Origin: Streptomyces sp. PsTaAH-137 | GTDB lineage: Bacteria > Actinomycetota > Actinomycetes > Streptomycetales > Streptomycetaceae | Direction: 5' to 3' | NCBI RefSeq assembly: GCF_003259365.1 | Contig: NZ_QLLY01000003.1 | Span: 496,001 to 560,000, forward strand | Length of the DNA stretch: 64,000 nt | Part shown: positions 1 through 7,330 of the stretch, piece by piece | How the letters are laid out: each line of letters opens with the position of its first letter | Position numbering within the stretch: the stretch's first letter is position 1 | Notes under the pieces: generated by a model | Seen by the model: only the letters and a program-made list of their open reading frames with translations | Database searches by the model: none | What the model was told of the DNA's origin: nothing | Position numbers and translations under genes: made by a program

Positions 1-87
1 TGACCCCAGCGCGTCTCCCACGGAGAGTCCACGCAGGCTGGCCAGGGCGCGGTCCATGCGCCGGTCGGGAGAGGAGTCAGCGATCAT
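1..87 (-). CDS. ADP-ribosylglycohydrolase family protein, N-terminus only (partial)
   Basis: Only the first 29 codons lie in the window, starting at an ATG on the minus strand; the rest is off the left edge. The peptide contains SLRGLSVGDALGS, which is the N-terminal signature of the ADP-ribosylglycohydrolase (DraG-like) fold, where the small and acidic residues open the first helix near the metal site. Family members remove ADP-ribose from proteins or related compounds. Its start lies 12 bp from the end of the upstream histidine phosphatase on the same strand, so the two may be co-transcribed. The short length limits certainty. Confidence 0.6.
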   Translation of the reverse strand, partial: MIADSSPDRRMDRALASLRGLSVGDALGS

Positions 88-99
88 CGCTCCGCCACT

Positions 100-759
100 C
101 TATCCGGTGACTCCGTAGGGCCGCGGTTCACACCAGCGTTCGAATTCTCTGTCGAGTGCATATTTGCCGTTCTCCCCGAGAACGAGCGACCGCGTCTCGG
201 CGTTCCCCGGATTCGACAGCGACTCGAAGTCCTGGACGGTCCAGTGGAACCACCGCATGCAGAACAGTCGCATGGTCAGACCGTGCGTCACGAGGAGCAC
301 GTTCGGCGGATGGTCGGGGTCCTCGAAACTGCGGTAGAGGCTCTCCAGGAAGGCGCCGACCCGGTCGTACACGTCCGCTCCGGACTCGCCCTGTGCGAAG
401 CGGTAGAAGAAGTGCCCGTAGGCGTCGCGGTACACCTTCTGGAGCCGTACGTCGTCGCGGTCCTGCCAGTTTCCCCAGTCCTGCTCCCGCAGGCGCGGCT
501 CTTCCCGCACCCGCACCAGGTCGGGGTCGAGGCGGAAGGCGCGGAACGTCTCGTGCGTACGCCGGTAGGGCGAGACGTAGACGCTCACCCGTTCACGGCC
601 GAACAGGTCCCGGAGCTCCTTTCCGGTCTCCTCGGCCTGCCGCCACCCGGTCTCGGTGAGCGCCAGAGCATGGTCCGGCTCGCGCTCGTAGACGGTGTCG
701 TCGGCGTTCCCCTCGGATTCGCCGTGCCGGACAAGAACGATGCGCCGCGGTCGTGCCAT
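100..759 (-). CDS. Histidine phosphatase superfamily protein (phosphoglycerate mutase-like)
   Basis: A 219-residue protein with the catalytic RHGE motif at about residues 11-14 (LVRHGESEGN) and the second active-site histidine in LLVTHGLTMR near residue 160. These are the phosphoacceptor and partner histidines of the branch-1 histidine phosphatase fold. There is no signal peptide, so it should act in the cytosol on a small phosphoester or phosphoprotein. Substrate cannot be told from sequence. It is followed closely on the same strand by an ADP-ribosylglycohydrolase gene, suggesting a two-gene unit. The start is the ATG that places the motif at the usual distance from the N-terminus. Confidence 0.85.
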   Translation of the reverse strand: MARPRRIVLVRHGESEGNADDTVYEREPDHALALTETGWRQAEETGKELRDLFGRERVSVYVSPYRRTHETFRAFRLDPDLVRVREEPRLREQDWGNWQDRDDVRLQKVYRDAYGHFFYRFAQGESGADVYDRVGAFLESLYRSFEDPDHPPNVLLVTHGLTMRLFCMRWFHWTVQDFESLSNPGNAETRSLVLGENGKYALDREFERWCEPRPYGVTG

Positions 760-857
760 ACCTCGACCCTAGATCGGATCGGTCCGGTTCGAGCACTCGT
801 ACGGCCCGACCGGCGTAGAGCGGGCGGACCGTACGGCACGCGCGCGTGGCGGCACGT

Positions 858-1493
858 TCAGACCGTCCAGGTCGGCTCCAGCCGCACGATGTCGCCAGAG
901 ACCGCGGAGACGTCGGCGTCCGTCTCGGCCCGCAGGGACAACCGCTCCACCCCGCCCACCTGGTACTTGCCGCGCTCGGCCGCCGACCGCCACATGGACA
1001 GGACCAGGAACTCCTCGTCGGACGCCGCACCGAAGAGACCCCGCACCATGCCGGGCGAGCCGGCCATCGCCGGGTTCCACACCTTCTGCTGCATCAAGGT
1101 GTAGTGCTCGGCCCGCTCGGCGTGCACTCGGCAGTGCGCCACCCGCACCACGTCCGCGTCCGTGAAGCGCGGTTCGAAACCGGTCTTCACATCGAAGCGG
1201 TAGTCGAAGAGCCTCACCTGCATGTCCTTGTACGTGCCGGACTGACCGGCCGCGAGCCGGTCATGCGCGCGCGCCATGAAGGAGTCGTAGAAGGCGCGGC
1301 TCTCCCAGAAGCCGAAGACATGGGCCACATCCGGCCGCTGCCTGCTCCATCCGCCGCCCTGCCCCCGGAACCCCGGCTCCCCGAGGAGCCCCGCCCATTT
1401 CCGCTGCCCCCGTTCGAACCCCCGACGGTCCACCACAGTGCAGCGAATCCACTTGACCAGCACCGCGCCATCGTACGGCGCGGTACGTGACAT
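858..1493 (-). CDS. DUF4937 / YdbC-like protein
   Basis: A protein of about 211 residues that I place in the DUF4937 (YdbC-like) group because of its opening VLVKWIRCTVVDRRGF and following Trp/Gly-rich segment. The likely fold is a ferredoxin-like antibiotic-monooxygenase-type barrel, with two similar halves (tract around FWESRAFYDSF and later MWRSAAERGKYQ). No catalytic motif is recognised and the function is unknown. An in-frame ATG at 1568 exists, but the start at 1493 gives the MSRTAPYDGA N-terminus directly before the conserved domain. It lies alone between a phosphatase and a divergent terD-like gene. Confidence 0.6.
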   Translation of the reverse strand: MSRTAPYDGAVLVKWIRCTVVDRRGFERGQRKWAGLLGEPGFRGQGGGWSRQRPDVAHVFGFWESRAFYDSFMARAHDRLAAGQSGTYKDMQVRLFDYRFDVKTGFEPRFTDADVVRVAHCRVHAERAEHYTLMQQKVWNPAMAGSPGMVRGLFGAASDEEFLVLSMWRSAAERGKYQVGGVERLSLRAETDADVSAVSGDIVRLEPTWTV

Positions 1494-1718
1494 GGGGTCA
1501 CTCTCCGCTGCAGTGCTTTCCGTTGACCCGGGGGTGGGCGGTATCCCTCGATGCGAACTCGAACTCACGACCGACCACAGGGCGCAACTCGCTCGCGTGA
1601 GCGTCTTGTTCGTGTTGGTCGCGGCGAACCCCGCCGTCGGGAGACGGACTCACCGTTGTCGGTGGGACGACGTAGCGTGTGAGCAGCACTCAATGTCGCA
1701 CCGCGAAGGGGGAGTTCG

Positions 1719-2255
1719 GTGAGCAGTCTCCGCAAGGGGATCGAGAAGGTCGAGGTCGGGCTGAAGTGGGACCCGAGCCCGGTCGGCTCGCCACCCGACG
1801 ACCTGGACCTGGTCGCGGCCACGTACACCCGTGAGGACCCGCGCGGCACACCGGCCTACGTGGTCCACTTCGACAGCCGCTCGCCCGACGGGACGATCGT
1901 CCTGAACAGGGACAGCCGGAACGGTCAGGGGTTCGGGTTCGACGAGGTCATGACGCTCGAACTGGACCGCCTGAGCGCGCAGTACACGCGCGTGGTGGTG
2001 GGCGTCGCTCTCCAGCAGAACGAGCAGCCGTCCGGCAGGCCGAAGACCTTCTGGAACGTGGCGAGCACAGCCGTACGGATACGCGAGGGGTACACCGACC
2101 TGTCGGAGCACGACTTCTCCGCGGTGGCGGCCCACTCGGCGGCCACCGTCGCCGAGTTCACCCGGGACGCCGACGGCGCGTGGACGTTCCAGGAGGTCGT
2201 CCGCGGTTTCGACGGCGACCTGAACGCCTTCACGTCGGCGATGGGCGCTCTGTAA
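1719..2255 (+). CDS. TerD family protein
   Basis: A 178-residue protein with the TerD fold signature: a DLDLVAATYT strand, then SPDGTIVLNRDSRNGQGFGFDE, the acidic loop that binds calcium in TerD proteins, and a C-terminal half with FDGDLNAFTSAMGAL. The family is linked to tellurite resistance and stress signalling, and Streptomyces genomes carry many paralogues; the specific role here is unknown. The start is GTG with a GAAGGGGGA ribosome site just upstream. It is transcribed away from the DUF4937-like gene and converges on nrdJ across two hairpins. Confidence 0.85.
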   Translation: MSSLRKGIEKVEVGLKWDPSPVGSPPDDLDLVAATYTREDPRGTPAYVVHFDSRSPDGTIVLNRDSRNGQGFGFDEVMTLELDRLSAQYTRVVVGVALQQNEQPSGRPKTFWNVASTAVRIREGYTDLSEHDFSAVAAHSAATVAEFTRDADGAWTFQEVVRGFDGDLNAFTSAMGAL

Positions 2256-2280
2256 CGCTGTCGCAGATCGGCCATGCCGA

Positions 2281-2313
2281 AGGGCGGCGGAACCACAGGG
2301 GTTCCACCGCCCT
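2281..2313. terminator. Bidirectional hairpin terminator between terD-like gene and nrdJ
   Basis: Inverted repeat with 14-bp arms (2281-2294 and 2300-2313) that match except for one position, with a 5-nt loop. It lies just after the terD-like stop codon and before the nrdJ stop on the other strand, as expected for a shared terminator of convergent genes. Confidence 0.8.
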
Positions 2314-2326
2314 CAGGTCAGGCGAC

Positions 2327-2350
2327 CGGTCCGACCGGCTGGTCGGACCG
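2327..2350. terminator. Second hairpin terminator, convergent terD-like/nrdJ
   Basis: Perfect 10-bp arms, CGGTCCGACC and GGTCGGACCG, around the loop GGCT. It sits 10 bp before the nrdJ stop codon and forms a tandem pair with the hairpin at 2281-2313. Confidence 0.75.
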
Positions 2351-2360
2351 AGCCGTCAGA

Positions 2361-5255
2361 TCAGCTGCAACCGCTGGTCGAGCCGCAGCCCTCGCAGATG
2401 TAGCAGGAGCCGGCACGCTGCATCTTCGTACCGCAGGAGAAGCAGAGCGGGGCGTCGGCCTGGATGCCCAGCTGCATCTCCACGAGCTCGGCGCTGGTGT
2501 GCGCCTGCTGCGGAGCGGGGACCACGGCGGCGGCCTCGGCCTTCGGCGTCTCGACGGCCTTCAGCTCCTGGGCGAGCGGCGCCGACTGGGCCAGGCCCTC
2601 GACGTCGAGCTCCTCCTCGGAGGGCTCGTACGAGCCCGTCTCCAGGTGGCGCTGACGCTCGTCGGCCGAGTGGATGCCGAGCGCGGAGCGCGTCTCGAAG
2701 GGCAGGAAGTCGAGCGCCAGGCGGCGGAAGATGTAGTCGACGATCGACTGCGCCATCCGCACGTCCGGGTCGTCCGTCATACCGGCCGGCTCGAAGCGCA
2801 TGTTGGTGAACTTCGAGACGTAGGTCTCCAGCGGCACGCCGTACTGGAGGCCGACCGAGACGGCGATGGAGAAGGCGTCCATCATGCCCGCGAGGGTGGA
2901 GCCCTGCTTGGACATCTTCAGGAAGACCTCGCCCAGACCGTCGTCCGGGTAGGAGTTGGCGGTCATGTAGCCCTCGGCGCCGCCGACCGTGAAGGAGGTG
3001 GTGATGCCGGGACGGCCCTTGGGGAGGCGCTTGCGGACCGGGCGGTACTCGACGACCTTCTCGACGGCCTCGCGGATCGTCGCCTCGGTCTTCTCGGTCA
3101 CCTCGGCCTTCTCCTGCTCCTTCTTCTTCGCGGAGAGGGGCTGGCCGACCTTGCAGTTGTCGCGGTAGATGGCGAGCGCCTTGACGCCCATCTTCCAGGC
3201 CTCGAAGTAGACCTCCTCGACGTCCTCGACCGTCGCCGTCTCCGGCAGGTTGACGGTCTTGGAGAGGGCGCCGGAGATCCAGGGCTGGATGGCGGCCATC
3301 ATGCGGACGTGGCCCATCGCGGAGATGGAGCGCTCGCCCATCGCGCAGTCGAAGACCTCGTAGTGCTCGGGCTTGAGGCCGGGGGCGTCGATGACGTTCC
3401 CGTTCTCGGCGATGTGCGCGACGACCGCCTCGATCTGCTCCTCCTGGTAGCCCAGGCGGCGCAGGGCCTGCGGGACGGTGCCGTTGACGATCTGCATCGA
3501 GCCGCCGCCGACCAGCTTCTTGAACTTGACCAGGGCGAGGTCGGGCTCGAGGCCGGTGGTGTCGCAGGACATCGCGAGACCGATGGTGCCGGTCGGCGCG
3601 ATGACGGACGCCTGGGCGTTACGGAAACCGTTCTTCTCACCGAGGCGGACGACGTCCTGCCAGGCCTCCGTGGCGGCGGCCCAGATCGGGCTGTCCAGGT
3701 CGTCCATGCGGACGGCCGTGGTGTTGGCGTCGGCGTGCTGCTTCATGACGCGCTGGTGCGGGGTGGCGTTCTTGGCGTAGCCGTCGTACGGGCCGACGAC
3801 CGCGGCCAGCTCGGCGGAGCGCTTGTACGAGGTACCCGTCATCAGCGAGGTGATGGCGCCGGCGAGGGCGCGGCCGCCGTCGGAGTCGTAGGCGTGGCCG
3901 GTCGCCATGAGCAGGGCGCCCAGGTTCGCGTAGCCGATGCCGAGCTGACGGAAGGCGCGGGTGTTCTCGCCGATCTTCTCGGTGGGGAAGTCCGCGAAGC
4001 AGATGGAGATGTCCATCGCGGTGATGACCAGCTCGACGACCTTGGCGAAGCGGTCGACGTCGAAGGACTGGTTGCCCTTGCCGTCGTCCTTGAGGAACTT
4101 CATCAGGTTCAGCGAGGCGAGGTTGCAGGACGTGTTGTCCAGGTGCATGTACTCGCTGCACGGGTTCGAGCCGTTGATGCGGCCGGACTCCGGGCACGTG
4201 TGCCAGTGGTTGATGGTGTCGTCGTACTGGATGCCGGGGTCGGCACAGGCCCAGGCCGCCTCGGCCATCTTGCGGAAGAGCGACTTGGCGTCGACCTCCT
4301 CGATGGTCTCGCCGGTCATGCGCGAGGTGAGGCCGAACTTGCCGCCCTCCTCGACCGCCTTCATGAACGCGTCGTTCACGCGGACCGAGTTGTTGGCGTT
4401 CTGGTACTGGACGGACGTGATGTCGTCGCCGCCCAGGTCCATGTCGAAGCCCGCGTCGCGCAGGGCGCGGATCTTCTCCTCTTCCTTCACCTTGGTCTCG
4501 ATGAAGTCCTCGATGTCGGGGTGGTCGACATCCAGGATGACCATCTTGGCCGCGCGACGCGTGGCGCCACCCGACTTGATCGTTCCTGCAGAGGCGTCGG
4601 CACCGCGCATGAAGGAGACCGGGCCCGAGGCGTTGCCGCCCGAGGACAGCAGTTCCTTGGAGGAGCGGATACGGGAGAGGTTCAGGCCGGCGCCGGAGCC
4701 GCCCTTGAAGATCATGCCCTCTTCCTTGTACCAGTCGAGGATCGACTCCATGGAGTCGTCGACGGCAAGGATGAAGCAGGCGGAGACCTGCTGGGGCTGC
4801 GGCGTGCCGACGTTGAACCACACCGGGGAGTTGAAGCTGAAGATCTGGTGCAGGAGGGCGTACGCCAGCTCGTGCTCGAAGATCTCGGCGTCGGCGGGCG
4901 ACGCGAAGTACTTGTAGTCCTCGCCGGCCTTCCGATACGTCTTCACGATGCGGTCGATGAGCTGCTTGAGGCTCACCTCACGCTGCGGAGTGCCCACAGC
5001 ACCGCGGAAGTACTTGCTGGTGACGATGTTGACCGCGTTCACCGACCAGAACTCGGGGAACTCGACGCCACGCTGCTCGAAATTGACCGAGCCGTCGCGC
5101 CAATTGGTCATGACGACGTCGCGATGCGCCCACTCCACCTCGTCGTACGGGTGCACGCCGGGGGTGGTGTGGATGCGCTCGATCCGCAGACCCTTGGTCG
5201 CCTTGGAACCCTTGGTGCGGGAACCTCGTGCCGGGCCGCTCGCCGTCTCTGTCAT
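2361..5255 (-). CDS. nrdJ: Class II (adenosylcobalamin-dependent) ribonucleotide reductase NrdJ
   Basis: A protein of 964 residues that reduces ribonucleotides to deoxyribonucleotides using coenzyme B12, so it works with or without oxygen. Visible marks are QQVSACFILAVDDS (N-terminal redox cysteine), NPCSEYMHLDNTSCNLASL (active-site cysteine and radical region), and a cysteine-rich tail CFSCGTKMQRAGSCYICEGC that resembles a zinc ribbon and ends TSGCS, the shuttle cysteines. The start chosen is the ATG at 5255, preceded by GGGAGG; the ATG 12 bp further up would lie on top of that ribosome site. nrdR lies directly upstream on the same strand, so the pair is expected to form an nrdRJ operon driven from the NrdR-box promoter. 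No intein is seen. Confidence 0.96.
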   Translation of the reverse strand: MTETASGPARGSRTKGSKATKGLRIERIHTTPGVHPYDEVEWAHRDVVMTNWRDGSVNFEQRGVEFPEFWSVNAVNIVTSKYFRGAVGTPQREVSLKQLIDRIVKTYRKAGEDYKYFASPADAEIFEHELAYALLHQIFSFNSPVWFNVGTPQPQQVSACFILAVDDSMESILDWYKEEGMIFKGGSGAGLNLSRIRSSKELLSSGGNASGPVSFMRGADASAGTIKSGGATRRAAKMVILDVDHPDIEDFIETKVKEEEKIRALRDAGFDMDLGGDDITSVQYQNANNSVRVNDAFMKAVEEGGKFGLTSRMTGETIEEVDAKSLFRKMAEAAWACADPGIQYDDTINHWHTCPESGRINGSNPCSEYMHLDNTSCNLASLNLMKFLKDDGKGNQSFDVDRFAKVVELVITAMDISICFADFPTEKIGENTRAFRQLGIGYANLGALLMATGHAYDSDGGRALAGAITSLMTGTSYKRSAELAAVVGPYDGYAKNATPHQRVMKQHADANTTAVRMDDLDSPIWAAATEAWQDVVRLGEKNGFRNAQASVIAPTGTIGLAMSCDTTGLEPDLALVKFKKLVGGGSMQIVNGTVPQALRRLGYQEEQIEAVVAHIAENGNVIDAPGLKPEHYEVFDCAMGERSISAMGHVRMMAAIQPWISGALSKTVNLPETATVEDVEEVYFEAWKMGVKALAIYRDNCKVGQPLSAKKKEQEKAEVTEKTEATIREAVEKVVEYRPVRKRLPKGRPGITTSFTVGGAEGYMTANSYPDDGLGEVFLKMSKQGSTLAGMMDAFSIAVSVGLQYGVPLETYVSKFTNMRFEPAGMTDDPDVRMAQSIVDYIFRRLALDFLPFETRSALGIHSADERQRHLETGSYEPSEEELDVEGLAQSAPLAQELKAVETPKAEAAAVVPAPQQAHTSAELVEMQLGIQADAPLCFSCGTKMQRAGSCYICEGCGSTSGCS

Positions 5256-5390
5256 GCCGCCTCCCATATCAGGCTAAAACGCCTTAAAGTGCCTCGATCT
5301 TCCCGTGGCACTGTGTGTGTCTTGTGTCGCGGACGCCGCTCTTGCCGCCCGCAACAGGTCTGTGGTTCGCCGCCGCCCGGCCCCTGCCGG

Positions 5391-5948
5391 TCAGTCGGCG
5401 GCGTGCGCGGGCACAGGGACCACGGGGACACCGCCGGTCCCTCCGGGCCCGCTGTCGCCCTCTGCGCACGCTCCGCCCGGGCCGTCCGCTCCCGCGCCGG
5501 GCGGCGCATGTTCCCTCAGTTCCGCGATCGCCGCCTCGAAGTCCTCCAGCGAGTCGAACGTCCGGTACACGGACGCGAAACGCAGATAGGCCACGAGGTC
5601 GAGCTCCTGAAGCGGGCCCAGTATGGCCAGGCCCACATCATGAGTGGTCAGTTCGGCGCTGCCGGTGGCCCGCACCGCTTCCTCGACCCGCTGGCCGAGC
5701 AGGGCGAGGGCATCCTCGGTCACCGGCCGGCCCTGGCACGCCTTGCGTACGCCGTTGATGACCTTGGTGCGGCTGAAGGGTTCGGTCACGCCACTCCGCT
5801 TGACCACCATCAGTGAACAGGTCTCCACCGTCGTGAAACGACGGGAGCAGTCCGGGCACTGACGGCGCCGGCGGATCGATGTGCCGTCGTCGGTGGTACG
5901 GCTGTCGACGACACGGCTGTCGGGATGCCTACAGAAGGGGCAGTGCAT
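5391..5948 (-). CDS. nrdR: Transcriptional repressor NrdR
   Basis: A 185-residue repressor of ribonucleotide reductase genes. It has the N-terminal zinc ribbon ([17 protein letters not shown], then [12 protein letters not shown]) and the following ATP-cone domain ([21 protein letters not shown]), which senses ATP/dATP. The C-terminus is longer than the usual 150-160 residues, ending in a Gly/Pro/Ala-rich acidic tail of about 35 residues, which is common in Streptomyces. The start at 5948 opens exactly at the zinc ribbon; the open frame running to 6092 is not needed. It is first in an nrdR-nrdJ unit and probably represses its own promoter through the boxes at 6058-6104. Confidence 0.95.
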   Translation of the reverse strand: MHCPFCRHPDSRVVDSRTTDDGTSIRRRRQCPDCSRRFTTVETCSLMVVKRSGVTEPFSRTKVINGVRKACQGRPVTEDALALLGQRVEEAVRATGSAELTTHDVGLAILGPLQELDLVAYLRFASVYRTFDSLEDFEAAIAELREHAPPGAGADGPGGACAEGDSGPGGTGGVPVVPVPAHAAD

Positions 5949-6057
5949 AACTCCCAACCCTCCTTCACGGCACGACGCGATAGCCCCGAGAGGCTGATCC
6001 CGCCTCTCGCAGCAGCCCCCAGCATAGGTGATGACCACGGCCCCGGAAGACCGGGGA

Positions 6058-6104
6058 CCACAACTTCTGGGCTGCTGATGCAATCCAACCACTACATCTG
6101 GGGT
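6058..6104 (-). promoter_or_regulatory. Two tandem NrdR boxes upstream of nrdR-nrdJ
   Basis: Two 16-bp elements read on the plus strand as CCACAACTTCTGGGCT (6058-6073) and CCACTACATCTGGGGT (6089-6104). They are 31 bp apart start to start, about three helical turns. Paired NrdR boxes with that kind of spacing are the known arrangement for NrdR repression. The second box fits the family consensus (acaCwAtATaTwGtgt) better than the first. They lie 110-156 bp upstream of the nrdR start. The site is inferred from pattern and position. Confidence 0.75.
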
Positions 6105-6380
6105 TTGGCTGCTTTTCCGACCCTAGCGCGTGTCGCGGACCCGGCGGCTCTTGGCGCCTCGCACGCAGGCCCCCAGAACACGGCCCCGGCGGTGCGACGC
6201 ACGCGAGAACAGGGGCGGTGCGGGATCAGTGGGGCGGCGAGTGGCAGACTGGGCGGGCCCGCACGGCAGGTCTCGGTCCCGGCGGTGAATCGTACCGGAT
6301 TAAACCGAATTGCCGTTCTTTCGCGAGGGCAGCCATACACCTAGGCGCATGATCACAACAAGTAATCTGCGATTTTTCAC

Positions 6381-6396
6381 TCGAACGTGTGTTTGG
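6381..6396 (+). promoter_or_regulatory. SOS box (LexA operator) upstream of lexA
   Basis: TCGAACGTGTGTTTGG matches the Gram-positive/actinobacterial LexA operator form TCGAAC-N4-GTTYGA at all but the final base, where a G replaces the A. It lies about 67 bp before the lexA GTG start, as expected for autoregulation. Confidence 0.88.
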
Positions 6397-6462
6397 CGCA
6401 ACCTTTCGAAAGGAACTACCGTTGGCTAGCTAGGGAGACATTCTCGAGAGGGGCCGACCGAC

Positions 6463-7248
6463 GTGACCACGACCGCAGACAGTGCCGCCATCACTGCCCA
6501 GGGCCGCGCCCAGGGCCGACTCGAGCCGGTGCATGCCATGAATGACGCAGCCATGAGCCAGGAGGGGCCCAAGCCAGGGCGCTCTCTGCCCGGCCGACCT
6601 CCAGGAATCCGGGCGGACAGTTCCGGGCTCACGGACCGCCAGCGCCGCGTGATCGAGGTCATCCGGGACTCGGTTCAGCGCAGGGGGTACCCGCCGTCCA
6701 TGCGCGAGATCGGCCAGGCGGTGGGCCTGTCCAGCACGTCGTCGGTCGCCCACCAGCTGATGGCACTCGAGCGCAAGGGCTTCCTGCGCCGCGACCCGCA
6801 CCGCCCCCGGGCGTACGAGGTCCGCGGCTCGGACCAGCCCAGCGCGCAGCCGACGGACACGACCGGTAAGCCGGCCGCTTCGTACGTGCCTCTGGTCGGC
6901 CGGATCGCCGCCGGTGGGCCGATCCTCGCCGAGGAGTCGGTCGAGGACGTCTTCCCGCTCCCCCGGCAGCTGGTCGGCGACGGCGAGCTGTTCGTGCTGA
7001 AGGTCGTCGGCGACTCGATGATCGAGGCCGCGATCTGCGACGGCGACTGGGTCACGGTCCGCCGCCAGCCGGTCGCGGAGAACGGCGACATCGTCGCGGC
7101 GATGCTCGACGGTGAGGCCACCGTCAAGCGCTTCAAGCGCGAGGACGGCCATGTGTGGCTGCTCCCGCACAACTCCGCGTACCAGCCGATTCCCGGTGAC
7201 GAGGCGACCATCCTGGGCAAGGTGGTGGCCGTTCTGCGGCGCGTCTGA
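6463..7248 (+). CDS. lexA: SOS response repressor LexA
   Basis: A 261-residue repressor and latent serine protease. The N-terminal winged helix domain begins at [15 protein letters not shown] (about residue 50) and includes [20 protein letters not shown], the recognition helix. The cleavage site is the Ala-Gly bond in GRIAAGGPI. The catalytic Ser is in [11 protein letters not shown] and the Lys in ATVKRFKRE. The first 45 residues are an extra low-complexity arm, typical of Streptomyces LexA. The start is a GTG; internal ATGs would also leave the domains whole. It is autoregulated by the SOS box upstream and is expected to control DNA repair genes such as recA. Confidence 0.97.
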   Translation: MTTTADSAAITAQGRAQGRLEPVHAMNDAAMSQEGPKPGRSLPGRPPGIRADSSGLTDRQRRVIEVIRDSVQRRGYPPSMREIGQAVGLSSTSSVAHQLMALERKGFLRRDPHRPRAYEVRGSDQPSAQPTDTTGKPAASYVPLVGRIAAGGPILAEESVEDVFPLPRQLVGDGELFVLKVVGDSMIEAAICDGDWVTVRRQPVAENGDIVAAMLDGEATVKRFKREDGHVWLLPHNSAYQPIPGDEATILGKVVAVLRRV

Positions 7249-7263
7249 CGCACCTCCCTGACC

Positions 7264-7298
7264 GGGCCCCGGAACCAACTGCGCCGGTTCCGGGGCCC
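7264..7298. terminator. Bidirectional terminator between lexA and the DinG-family helicase gene
   Basis: Perfect 13-bp inverted repeat, GGGCCCCGGAACC (7264-7276) and its complement (7286-7298), with a 9-nt loop. It lies between two convergent stop codons. Confidence 0.9.
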
Positions 7299-7330
7299 AA
7301 CGCTGTCCGCGTCCGGTCCCGGAAGGCGGG

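Noticed and set aside
2274..5816. Very long open frame on the plus strand opposite nrdJ and nrdR
   Set aside because: It is the antisense shadow of high-GC coding sequence; its protein is low-complexity Gly/Asp/Leu/Arg and has no family, while nrdJ and nrdR on the other strand are certain.
5949..6057. Cobalamin riboswitch before nrdRJ
   Set aside because: No B12 box or matching long structured leader is visible; the NrdR boxes explain the control.
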